Positions 32,266-44,711 of a DNA stretch of 64,000 bases are shown here, one piece after another. Under the pieces are notes generated by a model. The model made no database searches, was not told where the DNA came from, and worked only from the letters and a program-made list of their open reading frames with translations. Location: assembly GCA_947652605.1 (NCBI GenBank), contig OX393577.1, positions 26,663,466 to 26,727,465 of the forward strand, given 5' to 3'. The DNA is from Elmis aenea (Eukaryota; Arthropoda; Insecta; Coleoptera; Elmidae). The position numbers and the translations under genes are program-made. Numbering within the stretch: position 1 is the stretch's first letter; the number at the start of each line of letters is the position of its first letter.

Positions 32266-32818
32266 CATTGAATAAAAAGATAAAGGAAGGAGCTTTTAAT
32301 ACTATACTGCAGCGTTTGGGCGGCGACGGAAATTACGACATAAATGGCCTCTGATGGCGGCCGGTTTTGACAGGTCAAGCAGTCAAGAAATTTAGGGTTT
32401 TGTGTGCAAAAATGGTTAGCTGCAGATCTTGTAGTCTTAATAGGTCAAAAAATGTTGAAGATTAAAAGATTACGTTTCATAGGTAAGTAGACATTAATAT
32501 TTTGTAGGGTAATCATGTATTGAAAATTTGATGTGGTCTGTCAAATTGGTATGTCATATCAGTGGCGTGCATTTGTGTACAGCATATTTTTTAACTCTCA
32601 TAATAAACAATCCAAATATTGAAATATGCTGTCGTTTTTTTAATTCCCTCAACTACGAAACAAGAAATAAATAAGCAAATATTTACATTATTCAATACAT
32701 ATTTAAAAATGTTAGATACGCCACTGAGAAGCGGAAACATGCATCCGCCATATTGAGAGGCTAACCTGGACGCCTTAGTAGCGCTATAACGCTCGTTCCT
32801 TTATCTTTTTATTCAATG
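32266..32818 (+). mobile_element. P-like (THAP) non-autonomous element, copy 2
   Basis: It begins CATTGAATAAAAAGATAAAG and ends with the inverse CTTTATCTTTTTATTCAATG. Duplications CTTTGACT (32258-32265) and CTTTAACT (32819-32826) match at 7 of 8. It is 553 bp, uninterrupted, and aligns with copy 1 throughout, including the THAP exon, the donor site and a GCGGAAACATGCATCCGCCA block near the right end. Confidence 0.92.
32412..32482 (+). pseudogene. THAP-domain first exon, with stop
   Basis: ATG 32412 opens MVSCRSCSLNRSKNVED, then a TAA at codon 18 where copy 1 has AAA, then KITFH and the same AG|GTAAGT donor. NRS here is closer to the usual THAP 'NR' than copy 1, so the ancestor probably read C...NRSKN..KD. 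Dead exon. Confidence 0.75.
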
Positions 32819-32826
32819 CTTTAACT

Positions 32827-33327
32827 ACAGACCAAGAAAACCCAGAAGTTACGTAACGGAAGTAATTAATTTTGACATGCGTGAAATAGACTGGTCACTG
32901 GAGCTACTAAAATAGACTGAAACTACTACTCATGGGACCTAACTCCCAATCGGACAATAATATCGTAACAAATCGATGGGCTATCTCTATGACAAAGTTT
33001 GAGAAATGCAAAAAAAATACATGGTCATGGTTTCATTCAATTCACATTTCTGAAGGTGGTATGCATTGGTGCAATATTTGTTATTTAAAATGAAAATTAT
33101 CATTAATAGTTATGACTATTCAAATTATTTGCATCATATTTTTTATTACGCCTAAGAATTTAAAATTATTTATAAAACCATAAAATACATTAATTTAAAA
33201 CTGAAAATACGTCGATGTCATTATTCTTTTTTTTCCCTAAAAATACAATATTAATTCAACCATGTACTAAAAAAAGTTATTTTATCCCAGAGGCTGAAAA
33301 CTAATTCATATTATGGTTGGCGTAACA
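32827..33327. other. AT-rich non-coding stretch, nothing recognised
   Basis: No ORF of note and no repeat ends. Confidence 0.5.
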
Positions 33328-33329
33328 TA

Positions 33330-34345
33330 TACCGAGTGTAACTGAAATCAGGCTCACCCACTTTTTTTTTCTTTTTTTTTAAATTTTAGACAACATGTAA
33401 TATGTTAATACAACCGTATTTTTTATATTTGTTATTCATACTGTATTGCATATCATAGTTTCATTTCCGGTGTCGCCGGAAATAACCCCAACTTTGTTAT
33501 ATCAAATAGAACGCCCTGTATATTTTTCCATTTTTTGGAAGAGGATGCAATTTGAAATACAACTGCACCATTTTAGATTATTTTTATATTCTGAAATAAT
33601 TTTTGGACAATAATTTTTAAAAAAAGTGTGCTGTGACCTGCATAAAATCAATTTTATTATGTCAACAAGTGTCTGAAAAACGTTCTTTTACATTTTAATT
33701 CACATTTGGATTACAGTAATTGGCTTTAATAAAGGTTGCGAAATTGGTTATTCAACGAAAAGTCAATTTTTTTAATAGAGCAATAATGACTCATGCGGTA
33801 CATTTACTTTTTTTTGTATTTTATAAACAAATTCTGATGTAAATACCAATTTGAATTCGTCAGATAATACAGGCATGAGCCACCATTGTTCTATTTTTTT
33901 AAAAATTGACTTTTTAACACAACAGCAATCTCGCAACATTTAACATAGATTTAAGTAACCTTAATGTCAATAAAAATTCACAAAAACGTTTTTCGAACAC
34001 TTACTGACACAATAAAATTTAATTTATGCAGGTCACACCACACTTAATAGAAAATTTAATTTTTGCCATAAATTATTTGAGTTTATAAAAATTAACTTAA
34101 ATGGTGCAGTTGCGTTCATAATTAATTCCTTTTTCCAAAAATGTAAAAATATAAAGGGTGTTTTATTTGTAATAACAAAGTTAGGGTCACTTCCGACGAA
34201 ACCGGGAGTAGGTAAAGCAATACTGTACCTACATATGTTTACAAAATTCGGTTTTTTGAACATATCACATGTCTAAAATTGTATTTGTCCAAAATCAAAA
34301 CTAAAGAAAAAAAGTGGGTGAGCCTAATGTCAGTTACACCCGGCA
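33330..34345. mobile_element. 1.0 kb foldback element, TACCGGGTGTAACTGA family
   Basis: The left end TACCGAGTGTAACTGAAATC and right-end inverse TGCCGGGTGTAACTGACATT are flanked by TA (33328-33329 and 34346-34347). The arms are inverted copies almost to a centre near 33.84 kb (GTCAACAAGTGT, AAAAGTCAATTTTT, AGGCATGAGCCACCATT). Minus-strand ORF 34033-34263 is translated repeat. A partial copy sits at 6743-7322. Confidence 0.85.
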
Positions 34346-34347
34346 TA

Positions 34348-35050
34348 CATTGTATAGGTAGGTAGGTAGGTACTATATAAGTTCTGATTACTAATTACAA
34401 ATCTTCTGAGCTAAGGTAATTTGAACCTATGTTTGCCGAACGTCATTACTTAAAATTATATTAACTTTCATCTCTCAAGAGTTAACCCATCTCATAGTAA
34501 TCACTAATCAGCATATTTATGTATATAATTCCATAGTAATAAGATTAGCAGGTAGCGTCTCCTATTACGCTATATATGTTAGATTAGAATTAGCACTAGT
34601 TGTAATGTAACATTAAGATAATTATTATTCATTATTATATAATCATTCAAGCAAACCAGTTGAAACAATAAATAGCTGTTGGTAAAAAAAATTAAGTTGT
34701 TTTTAAAAACTCTAAAGGATTAATCAGAAACAAAATTCATGCTTTGTGATTAGGCTGAAGATCACATTTTATACAGTGTGTCACAAAGCCAACCACCTCC
34801 TCAATTATGTGGTTTGATTTAATGATAACCCCAGCAAAGCTTATCTATAATATTTTAAATGGCAAAAAGCTGCATACATAAAATAACATAAAAATATACA
34901 GGGTGATTGAAATTCGAGTAAATGCATGGAGATCTCGCTTATTATAATAGCTATAGGTTTAAATTTGGCAAAGTTGCTAAATTTGGTGCTCATTAATAAT
35001 CCAAAGAGAAATTGGAAATATCTCAAACGGTATCCGAGTAAATTAGGAAA
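34348..35050. other. Non-coding stretch with a TACAGGGTGATTGAAATTCG end
   Basis: GGTAGGTAGGTAGG forms a short simple repeat near 34359. From about 34898, ACAGGGTGATTGAAATTCGA then GCTTATTATAATAGCTA matches the repeat ends at 24640 and 30040. No partner end was recognised. Confidence 0.5.
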
Positions 35051-37877
35051 AACCGGAAAAAAACTATTTGTGAAGATCGTCTATAACTCCTTTGGAGTAT
35101 GAAATATTTTAAATGTGTTAAAACACTGCCCAAGCAACTTTTTAAGCGGAATCGGATGGTGTCACAAATTTTTCCTAGATCGATTCGTTTTTGTTTTATG
35201 ACAACCAACTTTGTTTTTTTTTATGGGCGCATATTTTGCTATTTACATCATCTCATAGCATTTATTTTACTAAATCCATTGATGTATCACACATGGTATT
35301 ATACTTCTTTATTCATTGTCAAATTTAAAAAAAAGGGGTTTTAAACAACAACCATTATAAAACAAGTAGGCCGGTTGTTGTAGTTTATGTTGTTTCCATG
35401 ACAACCAATCAACAAACTAAAAGTTTTAAAAGCCTATTACTTGTCCTTGTCACATTAATAAAATCGTAAAAATGATCGCAATATGCTGCGAATTTTAGTA
35501 TAGAATAGACAACTTGAAAGTTTTTTTTTTTTTAATAACCCAACTGACTGCTAAAATCGTCCAAATTAAAAGATTTAATAATGAGTGGAAATGAACCTTA
35601 TAGTCGAATAAGCGATTAACCCTTGTAAAAGCGCTACCAATAATATTAGATTAAGCACAACGTGGTATAAACCACAAATAACAAATTGTGCACGCGTTTG
35701 CTAACGAAGCATGACAATAATGTTTAATCATGTAAATATAATACAGTCTGACAAATAAACATGAATTCACACTCAATAATAGAATGTTATTTACAATGCA
35801 TATGTTTATCATCATGTGTGCGAGTATTTTGTAAAGACCTCATATTTTATGTGGACAAATACAGTAATGAATTTTAAATAACTCTATTTCAATTGTGTAT
35901 TTTCCTATAAATTAGTGTTCCTTAGAACTAATTTATTTTACATCAAAATAAAAATAATAGGTAAGTAGCTCGTTACAAAGATTTTTTTTTAAATCTGTAG
36001 TATAAATAAATGTAACCTTCATAAGACTACATTTTATTTTCGACAAATTTTATGTATTGCTAAATAATGAGATGTAAGTGTAAAAAAACAAATTTTAAAT
36101 CTTATGTTTGATTGTTCATAATAAGAAAAATTAAAAATAATAAGCAAGAAATCTGTCAACGAAGACATTAGAGTCCAAACACTAATCAGAAAATTCTTCA
36201 AGACGATATTCTTACTACAATTGAATTTGGTTGTCTCCGTTCGAAATAATTTAGCAGCTGAACTTTTTCTTACTATTTTTAGCATACAACTGTAATAGAT
36301 TTGTATAATAAAGCGTCTGTTTTATTAAAAAGGAGACAGTTTTTTACCAATAAGTTACAAATATTATAAACTAGATTTATTTTTCTGTAAAAATAAGTAT
36401 TTTTGGGTTATTTCCAAGGGTATTCTAAAAGTACAAATATTTTTTTAAATAAAAATAGTCATGTACATAACATAAAGGCAAAAACATGTTTTTAAAAACA
36501 GAAAAAAAATCCCAGTCGACAAAGCAACAATAATTTGTTAAGGCGTCCATAAATACTAAGGAATGACGAAAACGGATACCATGCACAAAGTTAATAATAC
36601 CTTTAGATTCAGAATTTATAGGTACTTGCTGTAAAAAGTTATTACCTATGCAATAATTTTTTAAAAAAATATTGCGATGTTTAAAATATGTTTTGAAATT
36701 ATTAATCAGTACAAAATCCAGCAACTTAGCCATATTTTGCTCTTTCCCTAATATTTTATGAAAAATAAATTACCTACTAAAATATTTCAAACAGATATAC
36801 GAAGAATCAGGAATTGTACATATTCAGAACGGAATTAACATGTTTTTAATACAATTACTATTTTTTTGTTTAGCGTTTATAGCAGTTCTAAAAGTTACTT
36901 ACAATTAAAGAGATCTTATCTATGTTATGCTTATTTCGCGCCAATAAAATCAATGAAATTGAATAGTAAATTAATGTATTATTACTGTCCGCCTTTAATT
37001 ACAAAACATATTACGTAAAGTGAAATGCGACAGGGTGTTTTGCTCGTTTACCCATTCGTCACTAAGGATAAAGTTTTGCAATAAATAAAGGACCTATGAC
37101 GGAACAATTACACAATCGGATGTAATCAAGATGATATTCCATCAAAGCTCTTTGAATACCTTCTCCCTGCTAAAGTAGCCCTAAATGTAAAATCACCCCT
37201 GAAGTCTTTGTCAAAAGTCCTTGACGAGTCTACCGCTTAAGGTTAGGAGCTAGTTAGGTGAAATTCTGTAAATTCATCCCTTCTGCTCCTTGTGTCGAAG
37301 AACATTCCATCATTAACAGGTCATAATCATGTTATATCTCACTCGTCTTAGGCTGAACGTACACCAAAAAGATATAGTAGTGGTGTTACTTTATTTTAAA
37401 GTAGCTAATTATGAACTCTGGGTCACGAACCAATTTTTAAAAGCAAGATTTTTGATGGATCGTTAAATAGGAGCCACCAAAATTCAAAAACATTTTGGTA
37501 GGTATTCAAAAATTAAATGAAATACATAATCCTATAATAAGCTTTCGCCATTGGTGAGAAGCAAAACTATTGCGCAATATTTCTTTGCATCATGGATGTC
37601 GCCAATTAGCGCCTTACGTGATGTTGATAAGCTGAATATAAAAAAGTGATTTTTGTAAAATGTATTACCTAGGTACTCATTTTTTAATACGATTATATTA
37701 ATTAATTAAATTGAAATACTGCTCTGGGTTTCTTACAAATGCGTCGCAAGGTGTTTTTAAATCTGTTATTTAATTTTATACGCTTACAGTACTACGTTAA
37801 AGTATCTAGAATACTATTAAAGATTTTACAATGAAATTTGGTATCTGACCATTATCGTTTGTTCTGGATTTGATGCA
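35051..37877. other. AT-rich non-coding stretch, nothing recognised
   Basis: Several short ORFs (35099-35344, 36034-36285, 36425-36733) are Lys/Phe/Asn-rich with no domain, as expected by chance in AT-rich DNA. CAGGGTGTTTTGC at 37031 may be a lone MITE end. Confidence 0.45.
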
Positions 37878-37889
37878 AGTGTTATTAGA

Positions 37890-38120
37890 ATATTATACAG
37901 AGTGTTTTTTACGCTTGGTCATACTTGCGAAACTACATGCAACGCCCTATATTTTTTACAGTCATAAAAAAACGAATTGTCCTTCAAAAACTTTCAGCCT
38001 GTTTTATACCAAAAATTGATATTTTCCAAAATATCGCGATTTTATTGTAAATTATTATGGTAAAGTAATATTTTCAAGTAGGCTAAGAAGGTAGACAGCG
38101 ATAATATTAAAACAATTGAA
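37890..38120 (+). repeat. Truncated copy of the 44.7 kb TIR family
   Basis: ATTATACAGAGTGTTTTTTA then CGCTTGGTCA, AATATCGCGATTTTATTGTA and AGTAGGCTAAGAAGGTAGAC align in order with 44765-44995. The right half is absent. Confidence 0.7.
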
Positions 38121-38199
38121 AGAAAAAACAAGACAAGTATAGTTTTACCTTTACTCTATGATTTTTTGTAATTTTTTTTATAATGAATTGCCAGGAAGT

Positions 38200-38374
38200 A
38201 CCGTATTGGCCCGACTGTAGTGCGACCCTGATTATAAGGCAACCCCTATTTTTTAATCTGCTGAAGAAAAAAATTCATTGTTACCCACTATATTTGTGAC
38301 TCGAATATATGGCGACCCCCCTATTTACTGTCGCCTTTTTAAATAAAAGCTCGCCTTATAGTTGGGCTAATTAA
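38200..38374. mobile_element. MITE, TATTGGCCCGACT...CGAC family
   Basis: The left arm ACCGTATTGGCCCGACTGTA and the inverse of the right arm, TTAGCCCAACTATAAGGCGA, are diverged inverted copies. Internal words ATAAGGC, GCGACC and GGCGACCCCC repeat. About 175 bp, non-coding. No duplication could be fixed. Confidence 0.55.
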
Positions 38375-39516
38375 ATAATTTACATCAGATCGGTAGCCAA
38401 TAAATAACACGTACCGTTAAAAATATTTGAAAGTGCTTTTTTGCTAAAAATATCATAAATATATAAATTTTACGAAAACAATTGACTATAGCCTCGTATA
38501 TTTTTTTAAATACATTTAAAGAGTAATCCAAAAATTATTAAACAATGTTTGTGTCGTTTCCGGTTGAACCAGAAGTCGTTTTGCAAGCTCAGTACTTGCA
38601 TCTTTTTCGGAACATATGATATTGGTCAGATGCAAATTTCATCGCAATATCTTCAGTAGTGTTCTAGATATTTGCCTTTTCCATACTTTGCGCAGCACTG
38701 TATATTCAATTGCTTTTCAGATTTTAAACTTTTAGTTTCCTGTAAACTTTTTCTTAAATTACCCCCCAAAGTTCCCGATATGTCATGTAAAAGCTCTTGA
38801 AATTTGCATCAACATGTACCAATTTTTAAATACATTCCACGGAAAACTATTTGATCAAAAGATTTTTATCAGCAGAACCAACATTAGTGTAAAGTCGTAC
38901 TTTGAGGGCAAAAAAATTATTTTGATCCTTTAACCCTTATTGGTATCTACACTGAGTTTCCTCTAAACTTGATCTATCCTTTCAAACTTTTATTTCATCG
39001 TTGAAATCATTTCCTTGAGTACTTTATTCTCTTTCTTTCACTGATGTATTTCTCTTTAGTCCTTTCTTATACATTTAAGTTCTTTAATTATTTCCTGTGT
39101 CATAATTTTCAGTTAACATTTATATATTTCGGCCTTCATACTATTTTTGTTGGTGATCTCATAGTTTTCTTGCATCTTTTTAAAGTTTCTGTCTCGTCTT
39201 TCCTCTTCAGTTTTCTTTAATCTATTGTAAAATCTTTGCTCTTCAATAACGTGGTACTTCCTTTTTCGTGCATTGTTAACTAAACTTCAAATTTAAATGT
39301 GTTGTTTTGTGCCGCCCTACAAAAATGCTAGGAGTATTATTTACGTCGTTCACTTTATAGCTGTATTAGCACTTATCGGTTAGTGTTAATGTTTATAGTC
39401 TTGGGATTTATTACTTCTAATTACTTTCTGAGCTAGCCTTTTGTTCTTACACAATCTTTTTTAGATAGTCCTCGATGTTTTTTTTTTCTACAGTATTTAA
39501 GGTAAGCCATTAATAT
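38375..39516. other. Non-coding stretch with a Tc1-like end
   Basis: CCATACTTTGCGCAGCACTG at about 38682-38701 inverts to a CAGTG..GCGCAAAGTATGG end, the form of many Tc1 TIRs. It resembles CAGTGATGCACAAAAGTATG at 44594. Nothing else was recognised. Confidence 0.4.
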
Positions 39517-40440
39517 TTGGAATATTCAAATATGGAATGTTCAAGTCTGGAAAATGCACCGATAGAATCATTCAAATCTCGAATCGTTCAACGCTGGAGT
39601 CGCCCAACTCAAGAATCATGCAACGATGGAACCACGCAACACGGGACTCGTTCATCGCTGTAAAGCTCAAATCTGGAATCCAGTAATTAAGAAATTTTGC
39701 TGCCCTCTATATTACAACAGCCAAATTATAATATAATTACAGAATACTTCGTTTTATATTTTGTCTTAACTATTGTACAATAGAAGATAAAAACATCCTT
39801 AATGTATCTCAAGGGCTACGAATTTGAACAAAGTGCATAATTATAATGCTTAGTCAGTTCCAGAGAAAGTAACTTACAAAACAAAATTTTAAAAAATTGT
39901 GACGAGGCACATTCAAATTATTTTTGAATGAAAAACTACTTGAGTGATAAACTAATTTTTAGCTAACAATTATCATTAAAACTAAACACTAAAACTATAA
40001 ATTAAATGAAAATAATTATTTTTGACACCATCCAAATATCAATTCAATTCAATTGTTAAATCAGTTAAGTTTTGCCACGTTATTTTGTCTCAATAAAAAA
40101 AATGAAATTGTGCTAGGCACAAATTTTGAAATTTCCTTTGAAATTGACTAAGCATTATAATTATGCAACTTAGCCCACTGTACAATAGTTAAGACAAAAT
40201 ATAAAACGAAGTGTTCTGTAATTATATTATACTTTGGCTGTTGTAATATAGAGGCCAGCAAAAATTCTTAATTTCTGGATTCCAGATTTGAGCTTTACAA
40301 CGATGAATGATTCCCGTGTTGCGTGGTTCCATCGTTGTATGATTCCTGTGTTGAGTGATTCCAACGTTGAACAATTCAAGATTTGAATGATTCTACCGGT
40401 GCATTTTACGATTTGAACATTCCATATTTGAATGTTCCAA
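39517..40440. repeat. Palindrome whose arms are arrays of 15-16 bp units
   Basis: The left arm 39517-39870 and right arm 40115-40440 are inverted copies around a unique centre of about 240 bp. The outer part of each arm (39517-39682 and 40277-40440) is about ten tandem degenerate units of the form TGGAATCATTCAACGC. Inner arm blocks include TTTTGTCTTAACTATTGTAC and ATAATTATAATGC. The minus-strand ORF 40448-40227 (IQ/WN-rich) is just the translated array. No flanking duplication was identified. Confidence 0.85.
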
Positions 40441-41666
40441 CTTTTCATGCGGCTCCGTATTTATTGGTATGAAATAATTCACATTAAAGCTATGTAAAAC
40501 CACTTACTATTTACGTAAGAAGCGTCTATATTTTTAATTTCTCGCCGCCATATATATGTTTCCAACTTTAACATCTATTTACAACAATAATTAACGAAAC
40601 TTTTTAAAACTTTAAGTTAACGGAATAACCCAGATATTACAAATCTGTTGTTGATATTTTTACATTACTGTTTGACGCAAAACGCAAGAACAGAAATCAG
40701 AACACCACAAAGCAGTTAGTAAGTTAAAATATTAATCAACTAAATGAAAGTTTCCTGAACGAGCTTAATAAAGGAGTAGCTGCTAAAAACCATAAACTTA
40801 CGACAGCAAAAAGGAAACGTGTAATAAATCATTATCAAAGAATAGAGTTGTTACAAAACGTTTTTGCCCAACACCATCTTAGAATGAAATACAAAAGAAA
40901 GAAACAAGTAAAAACTTTGTAAATACCAAACATTTCTACATTTCGTTAAGGTTTTGCTTTCATTTAAACTTAAATAATATTTTGCTGCTCTCACCACAAC
41001 ATGGCCCAATAAAAACTATTAACTCTTTGTAATATAAGGGAAAATATTGAATTGTTTTAGTATTAAAATCTTCACTCATGTAATTATACTTTGAATATTT
41101 TTTTTAGTAATGAAGGAATTGCTTCCGCTCTGAATGATATTACTTTCCTTATATAAATGAAAGAGTAAATAAATAACTGTCTTTAAGTTTGTTAATTAAT
41201 TGTTAGTGTTACATTTGCTTATTATTACTAACTTTCAAGCTACAGTCGATCAATTTCGATACAATTTGCGTTGCCAAGTTAGCTAAGTAATTTTTAAAAT
41301 GATTAGATTTAATTCAAATACAGACCAATAACGTTTATTCATTACTTTTCACAAAAACTTATTTATTACATTCATGCGCACACCACATTACTCGCTTATG
41401 CAATATTTACTCTTCTAAAAATTAAACATCTCGTTTTTTATCTAACGTGGTCTCTCACGACTCTCAGTCATATTATAAATTATGTAAACATCAAAGTCGG
41501 CTTTCAGAACGACGACTTGGTTTCCTTGATGGTTTTAATCAACAAATTGCGGATGTGCTTTGAAATTGTTAAATTATACGCAACCAACAACGGACAAAAA
41601 CAAAATCAATAAAATAAACAAAAAACTGATGAGGCCACCAAATGACTCTCGCCGTAAACTGAATGT
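40441..41666. other. AT-rich non-coding stretch, nothing recognised
   Basis: No domain-bearing ORF or paired repeat was seen. The ORF opening at 41560 runs into the hAT element and is chance. Confidence 0.45.
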
Positions 41667-41672
41667 ATCTTC

Positions 41673-42836
41673 CAGCGGCGTGCGGTCCATGGATGCGTTG
41701 GATGCGGCGCATCCCCTAAAATTCACGTCAAGAATTTTTTTTTTCCGTATCATATTTGAATTTCGTGTAGCTTTATTTCGCTTTGATTTTATTTTTTGTT
41801 ACCTGATAATTTTATTTATTATATACGATGTTTTGCCTGCTCGAAAATTTGCGTTATATAATCTACATCCAGCGAGCGGCTGACTAAATGTGTGCGATGC
41901 ACAGCGCTAGCGATTGTGTGCCCGACTGAGGGAAGCCATAGAAGAAGAGGGAAGCGTTTTTGATTGTGGATTCAAAATTTGCGTTCTTGGCGCATGCGCA
42001 CTGCGATGCAGTCCATAGTCTATTGCCCGCATCGTTGCTTTACTTAACAGCTACGGGACGGGAAGCAGTTACTCTCATGGTTCCTCTGTGTGGGACAACT
42101 GTTATATGGTAGGGCAGCCGCACTTGATTGATATTACCGCACGCTACAAAATAATCATTTCCGTTGTAAATTGATTTTTGTTTACTTTCTTTAAATCAAG
42201 CTTCTTCTATTTAAATAAGCTTAACTCTATTTTTAGTGCACTGCTTCGCTACTTAGAATTTTGATTATTATTTAATAAGACCCATAATATGGATGAAACT
42301 GTGGTTAATAATAATTGCAATTGTTTGATAGATAATATAAAGAATATGAAAAGAATTTTCCGGATTTTCTATTACAATCACTTTAGCCAACTTATGGAAA
42401 ATACTTTGATTTTATGAAGTTAAAAAGTCGATTAGTTTACGTGTACTCGCTCCCGACTTTCATTTAAAATCTATAAATTGCATAAAATAATTAATTGTAA
42501 AAGATGAGCTAAAAGATGTTTTGACAGAAGTATTTAAATTAATACAATTAATTTGCACTATACCTTCCACGAGCGCATCGGCTGATCGATCGTTTTCGAC
42601 AATGAAAAGAATAAAAACATTCACCAGAAGCAGCTAAAATGACGATAGACTGTCTGCTCTCGCTTTAATATCAATTGAAAAAAAATTATTGCTAAATATA
42701 AAAAATGAAAAAAGGTTGTATGATGTTGAGACGAATTTTGTAAAAAAGATCGTAGAATAAAATTAATTTTTAAAAAAATTAATTGTTCGTTTTTTTGGAC
42801 AGCATCCCCTGGTTGAAAAGTCACCGCACGCCACTG
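41673..42836 (+). mobile_element. hAT element, CAGTGGCGTGCGGT family, with transposase relic
   Basis: The left end CAGCGGCGTGCGGTCCATGG and right-end inverse CAGTGGCGTGCGGTGACTTT bracket 1,164 bp, with GCATCCCC words just inside both. ATCTTC abuts both ends (41667-41672 and 42837-42842), a shortened or eroded target duplication. The interior from about 41.9-42.1 kb is less AT-rich and a transposase C-terminal relic lies near the right end, so this is an internally deleted copy. Confidence 0.82.
42549..42752 (+). pseudogene. hAT transposase dimerisation-domain relic
   Basis: The plus strand reads LICTIPSTSASADRSFSTM then KRIKTFTRSS, a stop, and NDDRLSALALISIEKKL. This is the hAT C-terminal signature (P.S.ASAERSFS.L.RIKT..R) through which transposase subunits pair. 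The stop codon and loss of the catalytic core show it is inactive. Confidence 0.8.
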
Positions 42837-42842
42837 ATCTTC

Positions 42843-43737
42843 CTATGTGTGGTTGTGTTTTTGTGGGTATAAAAAGTTTAAAGTGTCGCTCTAGCCGTTC
42901 TTTATACCCTCCTTTTTTGCAAATGATGTAAACATGACGTATCATGCGAGTATTTATTATATGAACAACCACAACATTCTTTCAAAAAATATTTAAAAAT
43001 TTTAAAAATGTAGGTACTTTATAAAAACTGTACGTACATACATTTTCGCGATCAAAATATTTAATTCATACCACCTATAGAGAAAGCAAAAATTAAATTA
43101 ACTTTAAGCTTAGCAATTTTATTTTTGTTTGTACAAAGCACTTAATAATTTCTTTAATATTTTTGAGGATTTTTAAGCAAATATGTTTTTATAACATTTA
43201 AACGATTTGATTCGATTTTTTCGAAGTTATTTGTAAAATTTTACAAAGGAAAAGACGAATAATACAAGAATTAAGATGAATTCAACGTAATAAAGGTATA
43301 TGAGTTTGCTTTCAAAAGATGAAGTTACAAGAAAGAGAAAATTTCAAAGGTTGTGAAGGGAAGATCAAATATTTTCCTGCTCTTTTTGGAATTTGTAATC
43401 AGCGGTGCACGTCAATAATTTTCGCTTGTAAGAAGCGCTTTGCTTGGAATTAATTTTACGGTATGTTGTAAGCAAAAATGCGATGGGAATAAATGGATAA
43501 ATAAAACAGTTCTGGCAAGTCAGTTTCTTTAAAAGCATCAAAACAACAGACAATGCAACACGTTTTAGAGTAAGTCAACTTTCATTAAAGTTGACGTACA
43601 CAAACTTTATTTACATTTGTTTCGATATATTAAAGATAAACACCAGCTGAAAAAAAAAGTCATTGTTTTTGATTTTTGTAAAGTTAAATCAATATAACGT
43701 TTTATGCGTATTTGTGCTGCAACATTTGTTTCTTACA
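42843..43737. other. AT-rich non-coding stretch, nothing recognised
   Basis: Short ORFs only. No element ends were seen. Confidence 0.45.
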
Positions 43738-44436
43738 AGGGTCACGATACGTTGACGCTAGAATTTGATTAAGGCTGTGTTTATTGCATCAAGGACATCC
43801 AAACTAAATGTTTTGCAGAGTTATACGTGCCACTGGCCATTTCCTTCGAAAGAATAGAGGAAAAACTAAAAAATTGGTATAAAAAGGTCATTTTTGCTAT
43901 CCCGTTGGCCATGAAACCGTCAAAGACAACATCGAAATTTTTCTATTTATCAATGCGCGCATATTTTGCAAGTAAAATGGTGCAAAGTTTTTGAAAAAAT
44001 CTTGAACGGTTTCGGGAAAAAAACGTCAAAAACAAAACCCCTGCATAAGCGCTATGATTTGAGAAGTTGTGGTATATCTGTATAACTATAGGTATCTATG
44101 CGACTTGCATAGGCGTTTAACATAGGAAAAACCGTTTTTACAAACGCCTCGTTTTTCGCGTTTTTTTCCGGAACCGATATAGATTTTTTCAAAAACTTTG
44201 CACCATTTTACTTGCAAAGGATGCGCGCATTGGTAAATATATTTTGTCTCTGACGGTTTCATGGCCAACGCGATCGCAAAAATTACCTTTATTATACAAC
44301 CTTTCAGTTTGTCCCCTGTTTTTCCAAAGGAAATGGCCCGTGGTACGTGTAACTCTGCAAAACATTTAGTTTTGATGTTCTTGATGCAATAAACACAGCC
44401 TTAATCAAATTCTAGCGTCAACGGATCGTGACCTTC
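43738..44436. mobile_element. 0.7 kb palindromic element, GGTCACGAT family
   Basis: The left end GGGTCACGATACGTTGACGC and the inverse GGTCACGATCCGTTGACGCT at the right open inverted arms of about 290 bp (TGATTAAGGCTGTGTTTATT, GGCCATTTCCTT, GCACCATTTTACTTGCAA). The centre is about 44.08 kb. Flanking bases do not reveal a clear duplication. The ORF 44268-44086 is translated arm. Confidence 0.8.
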
Positions 44437-44711
44437 CCTGGTTAGATCATAAATTTTAAAATTGTTAGAAAAAATTACAACTATCAAAAAATCACTTACC
44501 TAAGACAAATTCCCTCTTCAACAAAATCTATACCTATATATATTTTCTTTAAAAAGATATTCTTTTTACAAAAAATTTAATTATATTTATACAGTGATGC
44601 ACAAAAGTATGGAAACAGATAAATATCTAAAACATCATTAAAGGTCCCTACTACAGTTCAATTTGCTATCCAACTTCTTTAAAAAGTCAGCAGAAATTTG
44701 TTTGAAAATTA

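Noticed and set aside
35099..36733. ORFs of 80-100 codons as host genes
   Set aside because: Rich in Lys, Asn, Phe and Ile with no motif, as expected for random AT-rich DNA. No splice-linked partners.
39517..40440. CRISPR-like array of short repeats
   Set aside because: Units are 15-16 bp, contiguous, degenerate and mirrored. There are no constant repeats separated by unique spacers and the DNA is animal.
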